NCBI GenBank assembly: GCA_009379845.1
Contig: WHSZ01000005.1
Span: forward strand, 62,001-126,000
Reading direction: 5' to 3'
DNA length: 64,000 bases
From: Pseudonocardiaceae bacterium
Lineage (GTDB): Bacteria > Actinomycetota > Actinomycetes > Mycobacteriales > Pseudonocardiaceae
The notes under the pieces were generated by a model. That model saw nothing but the letters and a program-made list of their open reading frames with translations, ran no database searches and was not told the DNA's origin. How positions within the stretch are numbered: position 1 is the first letter of the stretch; each line of letters opens with the position of its first letter. Position numbers and translations under genes: made by a program. Below, piece after piece: positions 50,983-59,937 of this stretch.

Positions 50983-51558
50983 GTGATCGAAGTCCGTCCA
51001 GGTGGGCGCCGGCGCATCGACCGGGTACTCGCGGCCGACTACATCGAAGGTCTGGCCGACCTGCCGCTCGAAGAACTCCGCGGGCGGCGGGACGAGTCCG
51101 CGCAAGAAGAGGCCGACCTGTCGTACCTGCGCAGGCTGCTGCACGCGCGCATCGACATCGTGCTCGCCGAGCAGCAGCGCCGAGCGGAAGGCGGTTCGCA
51201 GACCGTCGTCGAGCGGCTGGTCAGCATCCTCGCGGACAACGCGGTTGGGCCGGCCGCCGGCTTGGGGCGGCACAAACTGGTCGAGCCGTCCAGGGCGGAG
51301 GCCCATCGCCGGCACGTGGAGGCGCTGGTTTCGGACGCCGACCTGTCCGACGTCGGGTCGCTCGCCGACGAGCGGCTGGCCGTCGCGCTGAGCACCTACC
51401 GCGAAGAGGAAGCCTCGGTGTCCAGCCGCCGGCGCGAGGTGCAGGCCGTGATGGACAAGTTAAACGCCGAGATCGGCGAGCGCTACCGGGCCGGCACGGC
51501 ATCGGTTGACGACCTGCTGGACGCCGCACGGGAAGAGCCTGAGGGCGAGCGGGGGTGA
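50983..51558 (+). CDS. rsiG: c-di-GMP-binding anti-sigma factor RsiG
   Basis: 191 residues, long helices. The known RsiG c-di-GMP signature E(X)3S(X)2R(X)3Q(X)3D is present perfectly in the C-terminal helix (E143, S147, R150, Q154, D158) and in the N-terminal helix with His for Gln (E43, S47, R50, H54, D58). In Streptomyces, RsiG bound to c-di-GMP holds the sporulation sigma factor WhiG inactive. The GTG 50983 has GGAGG 8 bases upstream; ATG 50965 is an alternative. Overlaps the asparaginase gene by 4 bases. The sigma factor gene is not in the window. Confidence 0.85.
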   Translation: MIEVRPGGRRRIDRVLAADYIEGLADLPLEELRGRRDESAQEEADLSYLRRLLHARIDIVLAEQQRRAEGGSQTVVERLVSILADNAVGPAAGLGRHKLVEPSRAEAHRRHVEALVSDADLSDVGSLADERLAVALSTYREEEASVSSRRREVQAVMDKLNAEIGERYRAGTASVDDLLDAAREEPEGERG

Positions 51559-52502
51559 ACCCGGTACTCGCCGAGGTGGTGCGGTCCGGGTTCACCGAGA
51601 GCGTGCACCGCGGCTCGGTGGTGGTGCTCGCCGCGGACGGCACACCACGGCTGGAGCTGGGCAACACCCGTGAGCCGGTGTTCCCGCGCTCGGCGTCCAA
51701 GCCGCTGCAGGCGCTCGGCATGCTGCGGGCCGGGCTGTCCGTGCCGGACGACGACCTCGCGCTGGTGTCCGCCTCGCACAGCGGCGAGCCCGAACACCGG
51801 CGCCGGGTGCTCGACCTGCTGCGCACCCACGGCTTCACCGAGGACGACCTGCGCTGCCCGGCGGACCTGCCGCTGCACGAAGCGTCAAGGGAGGCGGTGC
51901 TTCGAGACGGTGGCGGGCGCGGCCGGGCCACGATGAACTGCTCTGGCAAGCACGCCGGCATGCTCGCGACCTGCGCGAAGGCCGGCTGGAATCCAGCGAG
52001 CTACCCGGATCCTGAGCACCCGCTGCAGCGCGCGATCGCGGCGACCGTCGAGGAGCTAGCCGGCGAGTCGATCGCGGCCACCGGGGTGGACGGCTGCGGC
52101 GCCCCGCTGTTCGGCTACTCGTTGACCGGCCTGGCGCGTGCGTTCACCCGGCTCTCCGGCAGCGCGGTGGCCGACGCGATGCGGGCACACCCGTGGCTGG
52201 TGGGCGGCACCGGCAGGGAGGACACCGTGCTGATGTCCGAGGTGCCAGGGCTGCTGGCCAAGGGCGGCGCGGAGGGGGTGCACGCGATGGCATTACCGGA
52301 TGGCACGGCCTGCGCGCTGAAGATCGACGACGGCGCCTCGCGGGCCCGCGAGCCGGTGCTGATCGGCCTGCTGCACGCGCTGGGCGTGCCGCTCGGCGGT
52401 ACCGCCGAAGCGCTGGCTGAACGCCCGGTGCTCGGCGGCGGCGGCCCGGTCGGTGCCATCCGACTGTCCCCAACCGCCCGCGAGCACTTCCGATCGAGCT
52501 AG
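51555..52502 (+). CDS. L-asparaginase, Rhizobium type II-like
   Basis: 315 residues. The motif FPRSASKPLQALGML, the central MNCSGKHAGMLATC and GVDGCGAPLFGYSLTGLARAF are typical of the R. etli-type asparaginase family (unrelated to E. coli type II). It hydrolyses asparagine to aspartate and ammonia. The GTG overlaps the rsiG stop (GTGA), so the two are coupled; reason unknown. Confidence 0.85.
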   Translation: MNPVLAEVVRSGFTESVHRGSVVVLAADGTPRLELGNTREPVFPRSASKPLQALGMLRAGLSVPDDDLALVSASHSGEPEHRRRVLDLLRTHGFTEDDLRCPADLPLHEASREAVLRDGGGRGRATMNCSGKHAGMLATCAKAGWNPASYPDPEHPLQRAIAATVEELAGESIAATGVDGCGAPLFGYSLTGLARAFTRLSGSAVADAMRAHPWLVGGTGREDTVLMSEVPGLLAKGGAEGVHAMALPDGTACALKIDDGASRAREPVLIGLLHALGVPLGGTAEALAERPVLGGGGPVGAIRLSPTAREHFRSS

Positions 52503-52531
52503 CGACTCGCGCCCGGCAGCCGGCTGCCCGC

Positions 52532-53443
52532 TCAGTTGACGCGCTCGCGCGCGGCGACCTCGCCCCAGAACTCCCGCAGCCGCTCGAAGCACTGCGCCAC
52601 CTGCTCGGCGTCCCCGTTCTCCAGCGCGGTGACCATGGTGTGCACCTCTTCAGCCGAGTTGTCGTCCGCCAGTGCCTCGTCGCTCATCACCTGCACCAGC
52701 CCGCCGTAGTCCAGCTCAACGGCGGAATGCGGGTGAAACTTCTCCAGCCACTGCTGCGTGTCGGTGAGCATCTTGGCCGGGCCCTGGTCGCCGAACGTCT
52801 CCGAGACCAGCCGCTGGGCGTGATCGATCCGGCGGCGGGCATCGCCCATCGCGGCGCGGAACACCACCTGCCGCTCCGGGTCCTGCCGATCGCTCAGCAG
52901 CAGCTGCCGCTGCGCCGGGTTGACCAGCGTGAACCACGGCAACGGCACCGAGTACGCGCTGGAGAGCACGTGCACGGCCGACCCGGTTACCTCGCCGAGC
53001 GCGGACGAGGCGTGCGCCCGCACGGTGTCCAGCGGCGGCGAGATCGACGCCTCCCGCAACGCCGGGTGCGCGCTGCCGATGAAGTTCACCAGCGCCGCGG
53101 CCGAGCGCGCCCGGATCTCCAGCGGGCAGACCAGCGGGCCGGGCCCGACCACGATGGTGTCCCCCTCCGCGGTTTTGGCCGCGGGCGGCACATCGGATGT
53201 CTGCAACACCAGCACATCCCGCAGCGCGCTCGGCGAGGCACGCCCGTCCGGCAACTCACCCGGCAGCATCCGGGTCGGGGCGGACAGCTGTGACCTAAGC
53301 CATAGTTGCTGCTCACGCTCCGCGGCGCTCGCCCGTGTCACCCGAGTGGCCGCGACGGCCTCCCGGAGCTGCGCGGACAGCTCCGGGCCGAAGGCGGACA
53401 CCGGCTCGTAGACTCGCAGATAAGCGACGAACGGACGTAGCAC
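52532..53443 (-). CDS. Conserved actinobacterial protein of unknown function
   Basis: 303 residues starting at GTG 53443 (VLRPFVAYLRVYEPVSAF), which is the conserved N-terminus of a family seen across actinobacteria. Other blocks: FTLVNPAQRQLLLSDRQDPERQVVFRAAMGDARRRIDHAQRLV. No signal peptide or membrane helix; probably cytoplasmic. Divergent from the DUF3073 gene. Function unknown. Confidence 0.65.
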   Translation of the reverse strand: MLRPFVAYLRVYEPVSAFGPELSAQLREAVAATRVTRASAAEREQQLWLRSQLSAPTRMLPGELPDGRASPSALRDVLVLQTSDVPPAAKTAEGDTIVVGPGPLVCPLEIRARSAAALVNFIGSAHPALREASISPPLDTVRAHASSALGEVTGSAVHVLSSAYSVPLPWFTLVNPAQRQLLLSDRQDPERQVVFRAAMGDARRRIDHAQRLVSETFGDQGPAKMLTDTQQWLEKFHPHSAVELDYGGLVQVMSDEALADDNSAEEVHTMVTALENGDAEQVAQCFERLREFWGEVAARERVN

Positions 53444-53582
53444 GCCTGAATCGTGGCACGCGTCGGTGCCGATCCGCCTCCCCGGCCACAAGTGTCACGG
53501 CAGGCACACCGAGCCACGTCGCATCCGACGGGCAAGACAAGGTACGGTAGAACGCAGGAAATAGTTGTCGAGACCGAGCGGG

Positions 53583-53630
53583 GCCGCCGTTTCCCCCGGC
53601 CGCCCCGTCCCTGTGCGAGGGGGTCGAGCC
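53583..53630 (+). promoter_or_regulatory. 5' leader of the DUF3073 gene
   Basis: A GC-rich hairpin can form from CGGGGC near 53579 with GCCCCG near 53602, with a C-rich loop (TTTCCCCC), followed by the ribosome site GAGGGGG before ATG 53631. Could be a simple leader structure; similarity to known RNA motifs is not claimed. Confidence 0.3.
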
Positions 53631-53813
53631 ATGGGGCGCGGCCGAGCAAAGGCCAAGCAGACGAAGGTGGCCCGGGAGCTCAAGTACAGCACTCCCCACA
53701 CGGATTTGGAGGCGCTGCAGCGAGAGCTGTCGGGCCAACCCTCCAATGACGGAAATGGTGACGACTCGTTCGTCGACCCGTACGACGACGAGGACGACGG
53801 CTACCGCCGCTGA
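53631..53813 (+). CDS. DUF3073 small protein
   Basis: 60 residues: MGRGRAKAKQTKVARELKYS at the N-terminus is the near-invariant start of DUF3073 proteins; the tail is acidic (DDSFVDPYDDEDDG). The basic head and acidic tail suggest nucleic-acid or ribosome contact, but function is unknown. Very widespread in actinobacteria. GAGGGGG ribosome site. Confidence 0.9.
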   Translation: MGRGRAKAKQTKVARELKYSTPHTDLEALQRELSGQPSNDGNGDDSFVDPYDDEDDGYRR

Positions 53814-53882
53814 GACGAGACTGCGGTCAGGCCGTTCAGCGGACCCGTAGCGTCACCCCATATCTGAACGCGACGAGTATCG

Positions 53883-53907
53883 CGGGGCCGGCTAGGTGCC
53901 GGCCCCG
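53883..53907. terminator. Strong bidirectional hairpin terminator
   Basis: CGGGGCCGGC (53883-53892) pairs perfectly with GCCGGCCCCG (53898-53907) around a 5-base loop TAGGT. Lies between convergent DUF3073 and ABC-ATPase genes and overlaps the stop codon of the latter (53892-53894). Confidence 0.8.
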
Positions 53908-54692
53908 TCGTCCGTCGTTACCGCACGCAGTTCGTGTTCCAGCTCTTCGAGCTCGGCGCCGCCTGCCATCTGCCTGGTCAGCTCGTCAAGCGTGATGTCG
54001 GCTTTCTCGGACGAGCCGAGGCTGCGGCCGCGCTTGAGGATCAGGAACCGGTCGCCGACCGGGTAGGCGTGGTGCGGGTTGTGGGTGATCAGCACGACGC
54101 CGAGGCCACGATCGCGGGCCTGCGCGACGTAGCGCAGCACCACACCGGCCTGCTTCACGCCGAGGGCGGCGGTCGGCTCGTCCAGGATCAGCACCTTGGC
54201 GCCGAAGTGGATCGCTCGCGCGATCGCCACGCATTGGCGCTCGCCGCCGGACAGCGTGCCGACCGGCTGCTCCACGTCCCGCAGGTCGATACCCATGTCG
54301 GCGAGCGCGCGCTTCGCCGTCGCCTTGCCCTTCCGCCGATCGAGCACGTGGAACGGGCCGAACCCGAGCGTCGGCTCCGAGCCTAGGAAGAAGTTCCGCC
54401 ACACGCTCATCAGCGGAACCACGGCGAGATCCTGGTACACGGTCGCGATGCCGACGTCCAGCGCCCCGCGTGGCGAGCCGAACCGGGTGGGCTTGCCGTC
54501 CACCAGCAACTCCCCGGTGTCGTGCTGGTGCAGCCCGGCCAGAATCTTGATCAACGTCGACTTGCCGGCTCCGTTGTCGCCGAGCACGCAGCTGACCTCG
54601 CCGGCGTTCACCGTCATGGACACATCCCGCAGCGCGATCACGCTGCCGTACGTCTTGCCGATGTTCTCGGTCTTGATCAACCCGTTGCTCAT
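53892..54692 (-). CDS. Sugar ABC transporter ATPase (single domain)
   Basis: 266 residues: Walker [10 protein letters not shown], signature [18 protein letters not shown], Walker [17 protein letters not shown]-loop [21 protein letters not shown]. It has one ATPase domain, like FrcA, rather than two as in RbsA/MglA, so it acts as a homodimer. It powers import by the downstream-named permease and lipoprotein. Overlaps the permease gene by 4 bases. Confidence 0.9.
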   Translation of the reverse strand: MSNGLIKTENIGKTYGSVIALRDVSMTVNAGEVSCVLGDNGAGKSTLIKILAGLHQHDTGELLVDGKPTRFGSPRGALDVGIATVYQDLAVVPLMSVWRNFFLGSEPTLGFGPFHVLDRRKGKATAKRALADMGIDLRDVEQPVGTLSGGERQCVAIARAIHFGAKVLILDEPTAALGVKQAGVVLRYVAQARDRGLGVVLITHNPHHAYPVGDRFLILKRGRSLGSSEKADITLDELTRQMAGGAELEELEHELRAVTTDDGAGT

Positions 54693-55732
54693 CGTCGCAC
54701 CCTTTCCGCCCGGCGCCGCAGCACGTTGTTCACCAGCACCGCGGCCAGCAACATCACCCCGAGGAAGAGCATGAACCAGTCGCTGTCCCATCCGGCGAAC
54801 ACGATGCCCTGCCTGGCCATCCCGAAGATCAGCGCGCCGATCGCGGCGCCGACGGCGGAACCGAAACCACCGGTCAGCAGGCAGCCACCGATCACCGCGC
54901 CGATGATGAACTGCAGTTCGAGGCCGATGCCCTGGTTCGCCTGCACGGTGGTGAACCGCAGGATGTTGATGTTGCCGACCAGCCAGCCCGCGAACGCGGT
55001 CGTCATGAAGAGCGCGATCTTGGTCCGCACCAGCGGCACCCCGACCGCCCGCGCGCTCAGCGCTGAGCCGCCCACCGCGAAGATCCAGTTACCCGGTTTG
55101 CTCCGCACCAGGATCCAGGCGGCGGCCGCGGTGAACGCGATCCACCACAGGATCGAAACTCGGAACTCGGTGCCGAACATGTTGATCGTGGAGGCGAGGA
55201 AGTACCCGGCCGACTCGTAGCCATCCGCGGTGGCGATGCCGGATACCTGCACGGTGCCGGTTACCAGCTTCGTCACGCCGAGGTTCAGGCCCTGCAGCGC
55301 GAGGAACATGCCGAGCGTGATGATGAAGCTCGGCAGTCCGGTGCGCATCACGAGCATGCCGTTGATCGCGCCGACGGTCAGCGCGAAAACCAGCGACAGC
55401 AGCATCGCCAGCCACACGTTCAACCCGACACTTGTCGCGAAGATCGCGGTGACCAGCGCGGTGGACGCGGTCATCACGCCGGCTGAGAGGTCGAACTCGC
55501 CGCCGATCATCAGCATGGCGACGGCCACCGCCATGATGCCGAGCGTCGCGGAGTCGTCCAGCCAGGTCGCCACTCCCGGCGCGGTGAGGAACCGCTCGGT
55601 GACGACCGAGAAGAACAGGAAGACCACCACGGCACCGATCAGGGCGCCGATTTCAGGGCGCACGATCAGCCGGTCCATCAACCGCGGTTTCGTCATCCGC
55701 TCGTCGAGTACCGGGGCCGCTTGCGCATTCAT
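54689..55732 (-). CDS. Sugar ABC transporter permease
   Basis: 347 residues of the RbsC/FrcC family with about ten membrane helices; [29 protein letters not shown] and [29 protein letters not shown] are family blocks. Start ATG 55732 is chosen because AGGGAG lies 8 bases before it; GTG 55741 and ATG 55738 are too close. Second gene of the binding protein-permease-ATPase operon. Confidence 0.88.
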   Translation of the reverse strand: MNAQAAPVLDERMTKPRLMDRLIVRPEIGALIGAVVVFLFFSVVTERFLTAPGVATWLDDSATLGIMAVAVAMLMIGGEFDLSAGVMTASTALVTAIFATSVGLNVWLAMLLSLVFALTVGAINGMLVMRTGLPSFIITLGMFLALQGLNLGVTKLVTGTVQVSGIATADGYESAGYFLASTINMFGTEFRVSILWWIAFTAAAAWILVRSKPGNWIFAVGGSALSARAVGVPLVRTKIALFMTTAFAGWLVGNINILRFTTVQANQGIGLELQFIIGAVIGGCLLTGGFGSAVGAAIGALIFGMARQGIVFAGWDSDWFMLFLGVMLLAAVLVNNVLRRRAERVRR

Positions 55733-55763
55733 CGCCATCACTCCCTATCGATCCCGGTACGGC

Positions 55764-56783
55764 TCAACGAGTTCCGCGCGCCGCGTACTCGGCGACGTCG
55801 GTGATGTTCGACTTGTCCACGAAGCCGGGGCCAGTGAGCACCTGCTCGCCACCACCGAGCGTGTTCCCGTTATCCCTGTACAGCTTCAACATCACGATCG
55901 GCAGGTAGCCCTGCTCGTACTGCTGCTGATCGACGGCGAACATCACCTCGCCCGCCTTGATCGAGTTGAGCACGTCCTCATTCAGATCGAACGTGGCCAC
56001 CTTCGCTTCGCTGGACGCGCTCTTGGTCGCGCTCACCGCGTTCAATGCGACCTGCGGATTCAGCGTCAAGACCGTGTCGATATCCGGATTGGTCTGCAGC
56101 GCCCCGGAAATCCTTGCCTCCACGTCGGCCGGGTTGTTGATATCCACGTGCAGGTTCCGGAACGAGCCGCCGAACCCGTCCTTCGCGCCGCCGCAACGCT
56201 GGCTGAGGCCCACATTTCCGGCTTCGTGGATGACGCAGAGCACGTTCCGCCGATTCTCGTTCTTGAGGCGGTTGCCCGCGGCCCGGCCCGCGATCTGCTC
56301 GTCCTGGCCGACGTGCCCGATCGCACCGAATTCCTTGCTCTCCTCGGCGCCCGAATTGATCGTGACCACCGGGATATTGGCCTTGCGCGCCTGCGCGATC
56401 GCGTCCTTCAACGCGTCCGGGTTGGCCATCGAGACCACCAGGCCGGTGGCGCCCTGCGCGATGGCGTTGCCGATCAACCGTGCCTGGCCAGCCGGATCGG
56501 GGTCTTGGTTGTACTCCACGTTGATCTTCAGCTGCCTGCCGGCGTCTTCCGCTCCGGTCTTCACCACGTCCCAGAAGGCGTCGCCCGGCGTGCTGTGGGT
56601 GATCACCGAGACGTTCAGCGGGGCGTCGCTGTGCACCGGCCCGGCGTCGGCGGCGACGGGATCCTGCGCCTTGGGGCCGGTGCAGCCGGCCAGCGCCAGC
56701 GCGCCAACCGCGGCGAGCACGACGAGTAACCATAGTTTCCGCTTACCGCGCGGGCGAAGGCGTGTCGCTCCGTCGTCAGACAT
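55764..56783 (-). CDS. Sugar-binding lipoprotein of the ABC transporter
   Basis: 339 residues with lipobox LAGC (Cys around residue 34). Periplasmic-binding-protein type I fold: STPGDAFWDVVKTGAEDAGRQLKINVEY, GLVVSMANPDALKDAIAQARKANIPVVTINSG, DEQIAGRAAGNRLK, and FAVDQQQYEQGYLPIVMLKLY. Related to proteins for ribose, fructose and inositol. The sugar is not certain; an inositol or related polyol is favoured by the enzymes next door. GGAGA before the ATG. Confidence 0.87.
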   Translation of the reverse strand: MSDDGATRLRPRGKRKLWLLVVLAAVGALALAGCTGPKAQDPVAADAGPVHSDAPLNVSVITHSTPGDAFWDVVKTGAEDAGRQLKINVEYNQDPDPAGQARLIGNAIAQGATGLVVSMANPDALKDAIAQARKANIPVVTINSGAEESKEFGAIGHVGQDEQIAGRAAGNRLKNENRRNVLCVIHEAGNVGLSQRCGGAKDGFGGSFRNLHVDINNPADVEARISGALQTNPDIDTVLTLNPQVALNAVSATKSASSEAKVATFDLNEDVLNSIKAGEVMFAVDQQQYEQGYLPIVMLKLYRDNGNTLGGGEQVLTGPGFVDKSNITDVAEYAARGTR

Positions 56784-56817
56784 CGTTGTCTCCTGTTCGA
56801 CGTTGTGCTCGATCGGG

Positions 56818-57720
56818 TCAGGCGGGATGCCGCCGCTGCCGTCGAAGAACTTCGTGCAGGTACGCGAGGCTGCGCTCGGTGTCCCGCCGAGGGCGGTCCT
56901 CGTCGCCGGAACCGTCCACCGGCAGGGCGGTGTCCTGCTCGAGCACGTACCACCCGCGATAGTCCACTTCGGACAGCGAGGCCAGCATCGCGTCGAGGTC
57001 CACGTCCCCGTCGCCCAGCGGCACGTAGATACCGTCGGCCACCGCGCCGGTGTAGCTGATCTCGCCATTCCGGACGCGCCGCACCAGATCCGCCCGCACG
57101 TCCTTGAGGTGCACGTGGCCGATGCGCCCCGGGTGCCGGCGGGCCAGCTCGACCGGATCCACCCCACCGATCAGCAAGTGCCCGGTGTCCAAGCACAGTG
57201 GCAGGTCCGAGTCGGCGACGAACCGCTCGACCTCCGGCTCCCGTTCCACGTGGGTGCCAACGTGCGGGTGCAGCACGGTGCGCAGCCGGTGCGTGGCCGC
57301 GGTGTCCCGGATCCGGCCGCAGGTGTCGATCAGCGTGTGCCACTGCGCTTCGGTGAGCTCGGGGCGCTCGTCGTAACCGTCCAGCCCGGTTGCCGCGGCC
57401 AGCACCAGCACCTCGGCGCCTGCCGAGGCGAGCAGCCCGGCGAGGCGGTCGGCGTCGGCGATCGTTTCGGCTTGCCGCTCGGGTTCGTGCAGCGGGGCCG
57501 CAACGAACCCGCCGACAAGCCGCAGGTCGCCGAGCAGCGCCAGCAGCTCAGCCGGCTCGCTCGGCAGGTAGCCGGGCGGGCCGAGTTCCGTGGCCCGCAG
57601 TCCCAGTTCGGACATCTCGCGCAGCACGACCTCGCGGTCAAGCACCCACCCCCAGCCGGGTACCTCGCAGACACCCCAGGAGATCGGGGCGGTCGCGATC
57701 TTCGCAGCCGGCGTGCCCAT
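56818..57720 (-). CDS. Sugar phosphate isomerase/epimerase family, IolE-like
   Basis: 300 residues, xylose-isomerase-like TIM barrel. The start KIATAPISWGVCEVPGWGWVLD is typical of inosose dehydratase (IolE) relatives; metal-binding residues are in VLHPHVGTHVE, LCLDTGHLL, IGHVHLKDVRAD and YVLEQDTALP. Expected role is dehydration or epimerisation of an inositol-derived ketose. First gene of the operon under the twin LacI operators; 34 bases before the binding-protein gene. Confidence 0.8.
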   Translation of the reverse strand: MGTPAAKIATAPISWGVCEVPGWGWVLDREVVLREMSELGLRATELGPPGYLPSEPAELLALLGDLRLVGGFVAAPLHEPERQAETIADADRLAGLLASAGAEVLVLAAATGLDGYDERPELTEAQWHTLIDTCGRIRDTAATHRLRTVLHPHVGTHVEREPEVERFVADSDLPLCLDTGHLLIGGVDPVELARRHPGRIGHVHLKDVRADLVRRVRNGEISYTGAVADGIYVPLGDGDVDLDAMLASLSEVDYRGWYVLEQDTALPVDGSGDEDRPRRDTERSLAYLHEVLRRQRRHPA

Positions 57721-57745
57721 CGAGCTCCTTTCCGCTAATCTCCGT

Positions 57746-57775
57746 TAGAGCGCTCTATTCTTTGGAGCGCTCTAA
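57746..57775. promoter_or_regulatory. Twin LacI-type operators
   Basis: TAGAGCGCTCTA (57746-57757) and GGAGCGCTCTAA (57764-57775) share the palindrome GAGCGCTC with a CG centre, as LacI/GalR proteins prefer; centres are 17 bases apart. They lie between the divergent IolE-like gene (25 bases away) and the LacI gene, so one regulator can control both sides. Confidence 0.8.
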
Positions 57776-57839
57776 TGCTGTAACGTGGCTCACACGGTGT
57801 CAAGGGTGAATTTCCGCGAGGCTGGCATCAGGAGGTCAG

Positions 57840-58844
57840 GTGGTTCGTCCGACCATGGAAGACGTCGCCAGGCGCGCGGGTGTCTCCCGAGCACTCGTGT
57901 CGCTTGTGATGCATGACTCGCCCAAGGTCAGCGCGCCTCGCAGGGACGCGGTACTGCGCGCGGCCGAGGAGCTGGGTTACTCGCCGCACATGATGGCCCG
58001 CTCGCTTGCCAGCCGGACATCCACGGTGCTCGGTGTGATGGTCTCGGATCTGCGGAACGCCTTCTTCGCCGAGGTCGTGGAGGGACTTGACGCGGCGGCA
58101 CGGGATTCCGGTTTCGAGTTGATCATCAATACCGGCGGGCGAAGGGCATCCCGCGAACAGCGCGCGTTGCGGAGCCTGCTCGCCTTCCGCCCTGCCGGTA
58201 TCGCGCTGCTCAGCCCGGTGCTGCCGGTCAAGTCGATCGACGCGGCGGCCAGTGCCTGCCCGGTGGTGCTGGTGTCCCGAAGCACCCGGCTGACCAATGT
58301 GGACACCATCAACGACGACGGTGAGGCCGGTTCGGCGCTGGCTGTCGATCACCTTGTTTCGCTCGGGCACACCGCGATCGTGCACTTCGACGGCGGAAGT
58401 GCGGCGAATTCGACCAGCAGGCGCAGGGGTTACCTGGCCGCGATGCGCAAGCACGGTTTGCGGCCGGAGGTGATCCACAGTGAACACACCGACGCGGCAG
58501 GGGCAAAAGCCGTCGCCGAGTTGTTGCAGCACGACGAATTGCCGACCGCACTGGTGACCGGCAACGACTTCAACGCGATCGGCGCGATCTCCGCACTCGA
58601 GGATGCCGGCTACGACATTCCGGGAGACATTTCGGTGATCGGCTACGACAACACCTCGCTCGCCGCGCTGCGGCACGTCTCGCTGACCACCATCGACCAA
58701 CCCCGGATGGAGATGGGCCGGCTCGCGGCCGAAGCGCTGGTGCAGCGCATTCGCGGGCAGCGTGCCGAGCCGGTGCGGCAACTGCTCAATCCGACCCTGG
58801 TGACCCGCGCCACCACCACCGAGCCCGCGAGGAGGCAACGATGA
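57840..58844 (+). CDS. LacI-family repressor of the inositol-type cluster
   Basis: 334 residues. HTH at the N-terminus (MEDVARRAGVSRALVSLVMHD), hinge helix LGYSPHMMARSLASRTS, then the sugar-binding domain (LGVMVSDLRNAFFAEVVEGLDAAARDSGFELIINTGG, ISVIGYDNTSLAALRHVSLTTIDQP). GTG 57840 has AGGAGG at 57829; ATG 57855 would cut four residues before the HTH. Overlaps the IolG-like gene by 4 bases. Likely represses until the sugar or a product binds. Confidence 0.9.
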   Translation: MVRPTMEDVARRAGVSRALVSLVMHDSPKVSAPRRDAVLRAAEELGYSPHMMARSLASRTSTVLGVMVSDLRNAFFAEVVEGLDAAARDSGFELIINTGGRRASREQRALRSLLAFRPAGIALLSPVLPVKSIDAAASACPVVLVSRSTRLTNVDTINDDGEAGSALAVDHLVSLGHTAIVHFDGGSAANSTSRRRGYLAAMRKHGLRPEVIHSEHTDAAGAKAVAELLQHDELPTALVTGNDFNAIGAISALEDAGYDIPGDISVIGYDNTSLAALRHVSLTTIDQPRMEMGRLAAEALVQRIRGQRAEPVRQLLNPTLVTRATTTEPARRQR

Positions 58845-59860
58845 AACTGGGGCTTGCCGGAACCGGGCGTATCGGGGTTTTCCACGCCGAGACGCTTTGC
58901 CGGACGACGGAGGTCGACTCGCTGGTTGTCGCGGACGCCGATCCGGACCGCGCCACGAACACCGCGCGGCAGCTCGGCTGCGATCGCGCCGAGGACATCG
59001 ACGCGCTGTTCGCGGCCGGCATCGACGGGCTGGTGGTCGCGGCGGCCACCGATGCGCACGCCAAGCTGATCACCCGCGCCGTGGACGCCGGAATCCCGGT
59101 GTTCTGCGAGAAGCCGGTCGCGCCGGACGTCATCGGCACGGTGGATGTGTTGCGGCACATCGAGAATTCGGACGTGCCGGTGCAGATCGGTTTCCAGCGG
59201 CGGTTCGACGCCGGGTATCTGGCCGCGCGTGCCGCGGTCGCCTCCGGCTCGCTCGGCTGGCTGCACACGCTGCGCGCCACCACGCTCGATCCCGCACCGC
59301 CGCCTGCCGAGTACGTCCCCGGCTCCGGCGGACTGTTCCGGGATTGCAGCGTGCACGACTTCGACAGCATCCGCTGGGTGACCGGCCAGGAGGTCGACGA
59401 GGTGTACGCGACCGGAGCCAACCGTGGCGCGGACTTCTTCCGTGACGCCGGCGATGTGGACACCGCCGGCGCGCTGCTGACCCTGGCGGATGGCACGATC
59501 GCGCACGTCGCGGCGACCCGGTACAACGCGGCCGGCTACGACGTGCGGTTGGAGGTACTCGGCTCGCTCGACAGCGTTTCGGTTGGCATGGACGAGCGGA
59601 TGCCACTGCGCTCGGTGGAGGCGGACGTCGGTTGGCCTGCCGGCCCGGCGTATCCGGTGTTCATGGACCGGTTCAGGGCGGCGTACGAAACGGAGCTGCG
59701 CGCGTTCCTAGACGTGGTTCGCGGCGCCAAGCCGAGCCCCTGCACGGTGGCCGACGCGCTGGAATCGTTCTACGTGGCCGAGGCTTGCGAGTTCTCCCGG
59801 CGGGAGCGCCGTCCCGTCCGGCTCGCCGAGGTCCGGCTCAGCGTGACGGGCGCACACTGA
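58841..59860 (+). CDS. Gfo/Idh/MocA oxidoreductase, inositol 2-dehydrogenase-like
   Basis: 339 residues. NAD motif LGLAGTGRIGVFHAETL, the catalytic Lys in CEKPVAPD, QIGFQRRFDAGYLAARAAVASGSLG, and the Asp/His in DCSVHDFDSIRWVTG. These match IolG-type inositol 2-dehydrogenases and relatives, which oxidise inositol to inosose, the substrate of IolE. Coupled to the LacI gene (ATGA). Other scyllo-inositol or sugar dehydrogenases share the pattern. Confidence 0.85.
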   Translation: MKLGLAGTGRIGVFHAETLCRTTEVDSLVVADADPDRATNTARQLGCDRAEDIDALFAAGIDGLVVAAATDAHAKLITRAVDAGIPVFCEKPVAPDVIGTVDVLRHIENSDVPVQIGFQRRFDAGYLAARAAVASGSLGWLHTLRATTLDPAPPPAEYVPGSGGLFRDCSVHDFDSIRWVTGQEVDEVYATGANRGADFFRDAGDVDTAGALLTLADGTIAHVAATRYNAAGYDVRLEVLGSLDSVSVGMDERMPLRSVEADVGWPAGPAYPVFMDRFRAAYETELRAFLDVVRGAKPSPCTVADALESFYVAEACEFSRRERRPVRLAEVRLSVTGAH

Positions 59861-59937
59861 ACGTAGGGCCGCGGGTGCGGCACTGATCGCGGTTCGCGGC
59901 ACGGTGTTCACCACCTCTCATCCGCCCGTAGCCTCGA

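Noticed and set aside
57746..57775. GAGCGCTC palindromes as a terminator
   Set aside because: They lie in a divergent promoter region upstream of both starts and are too short and too symmetrical for terminators; operator role fits better.
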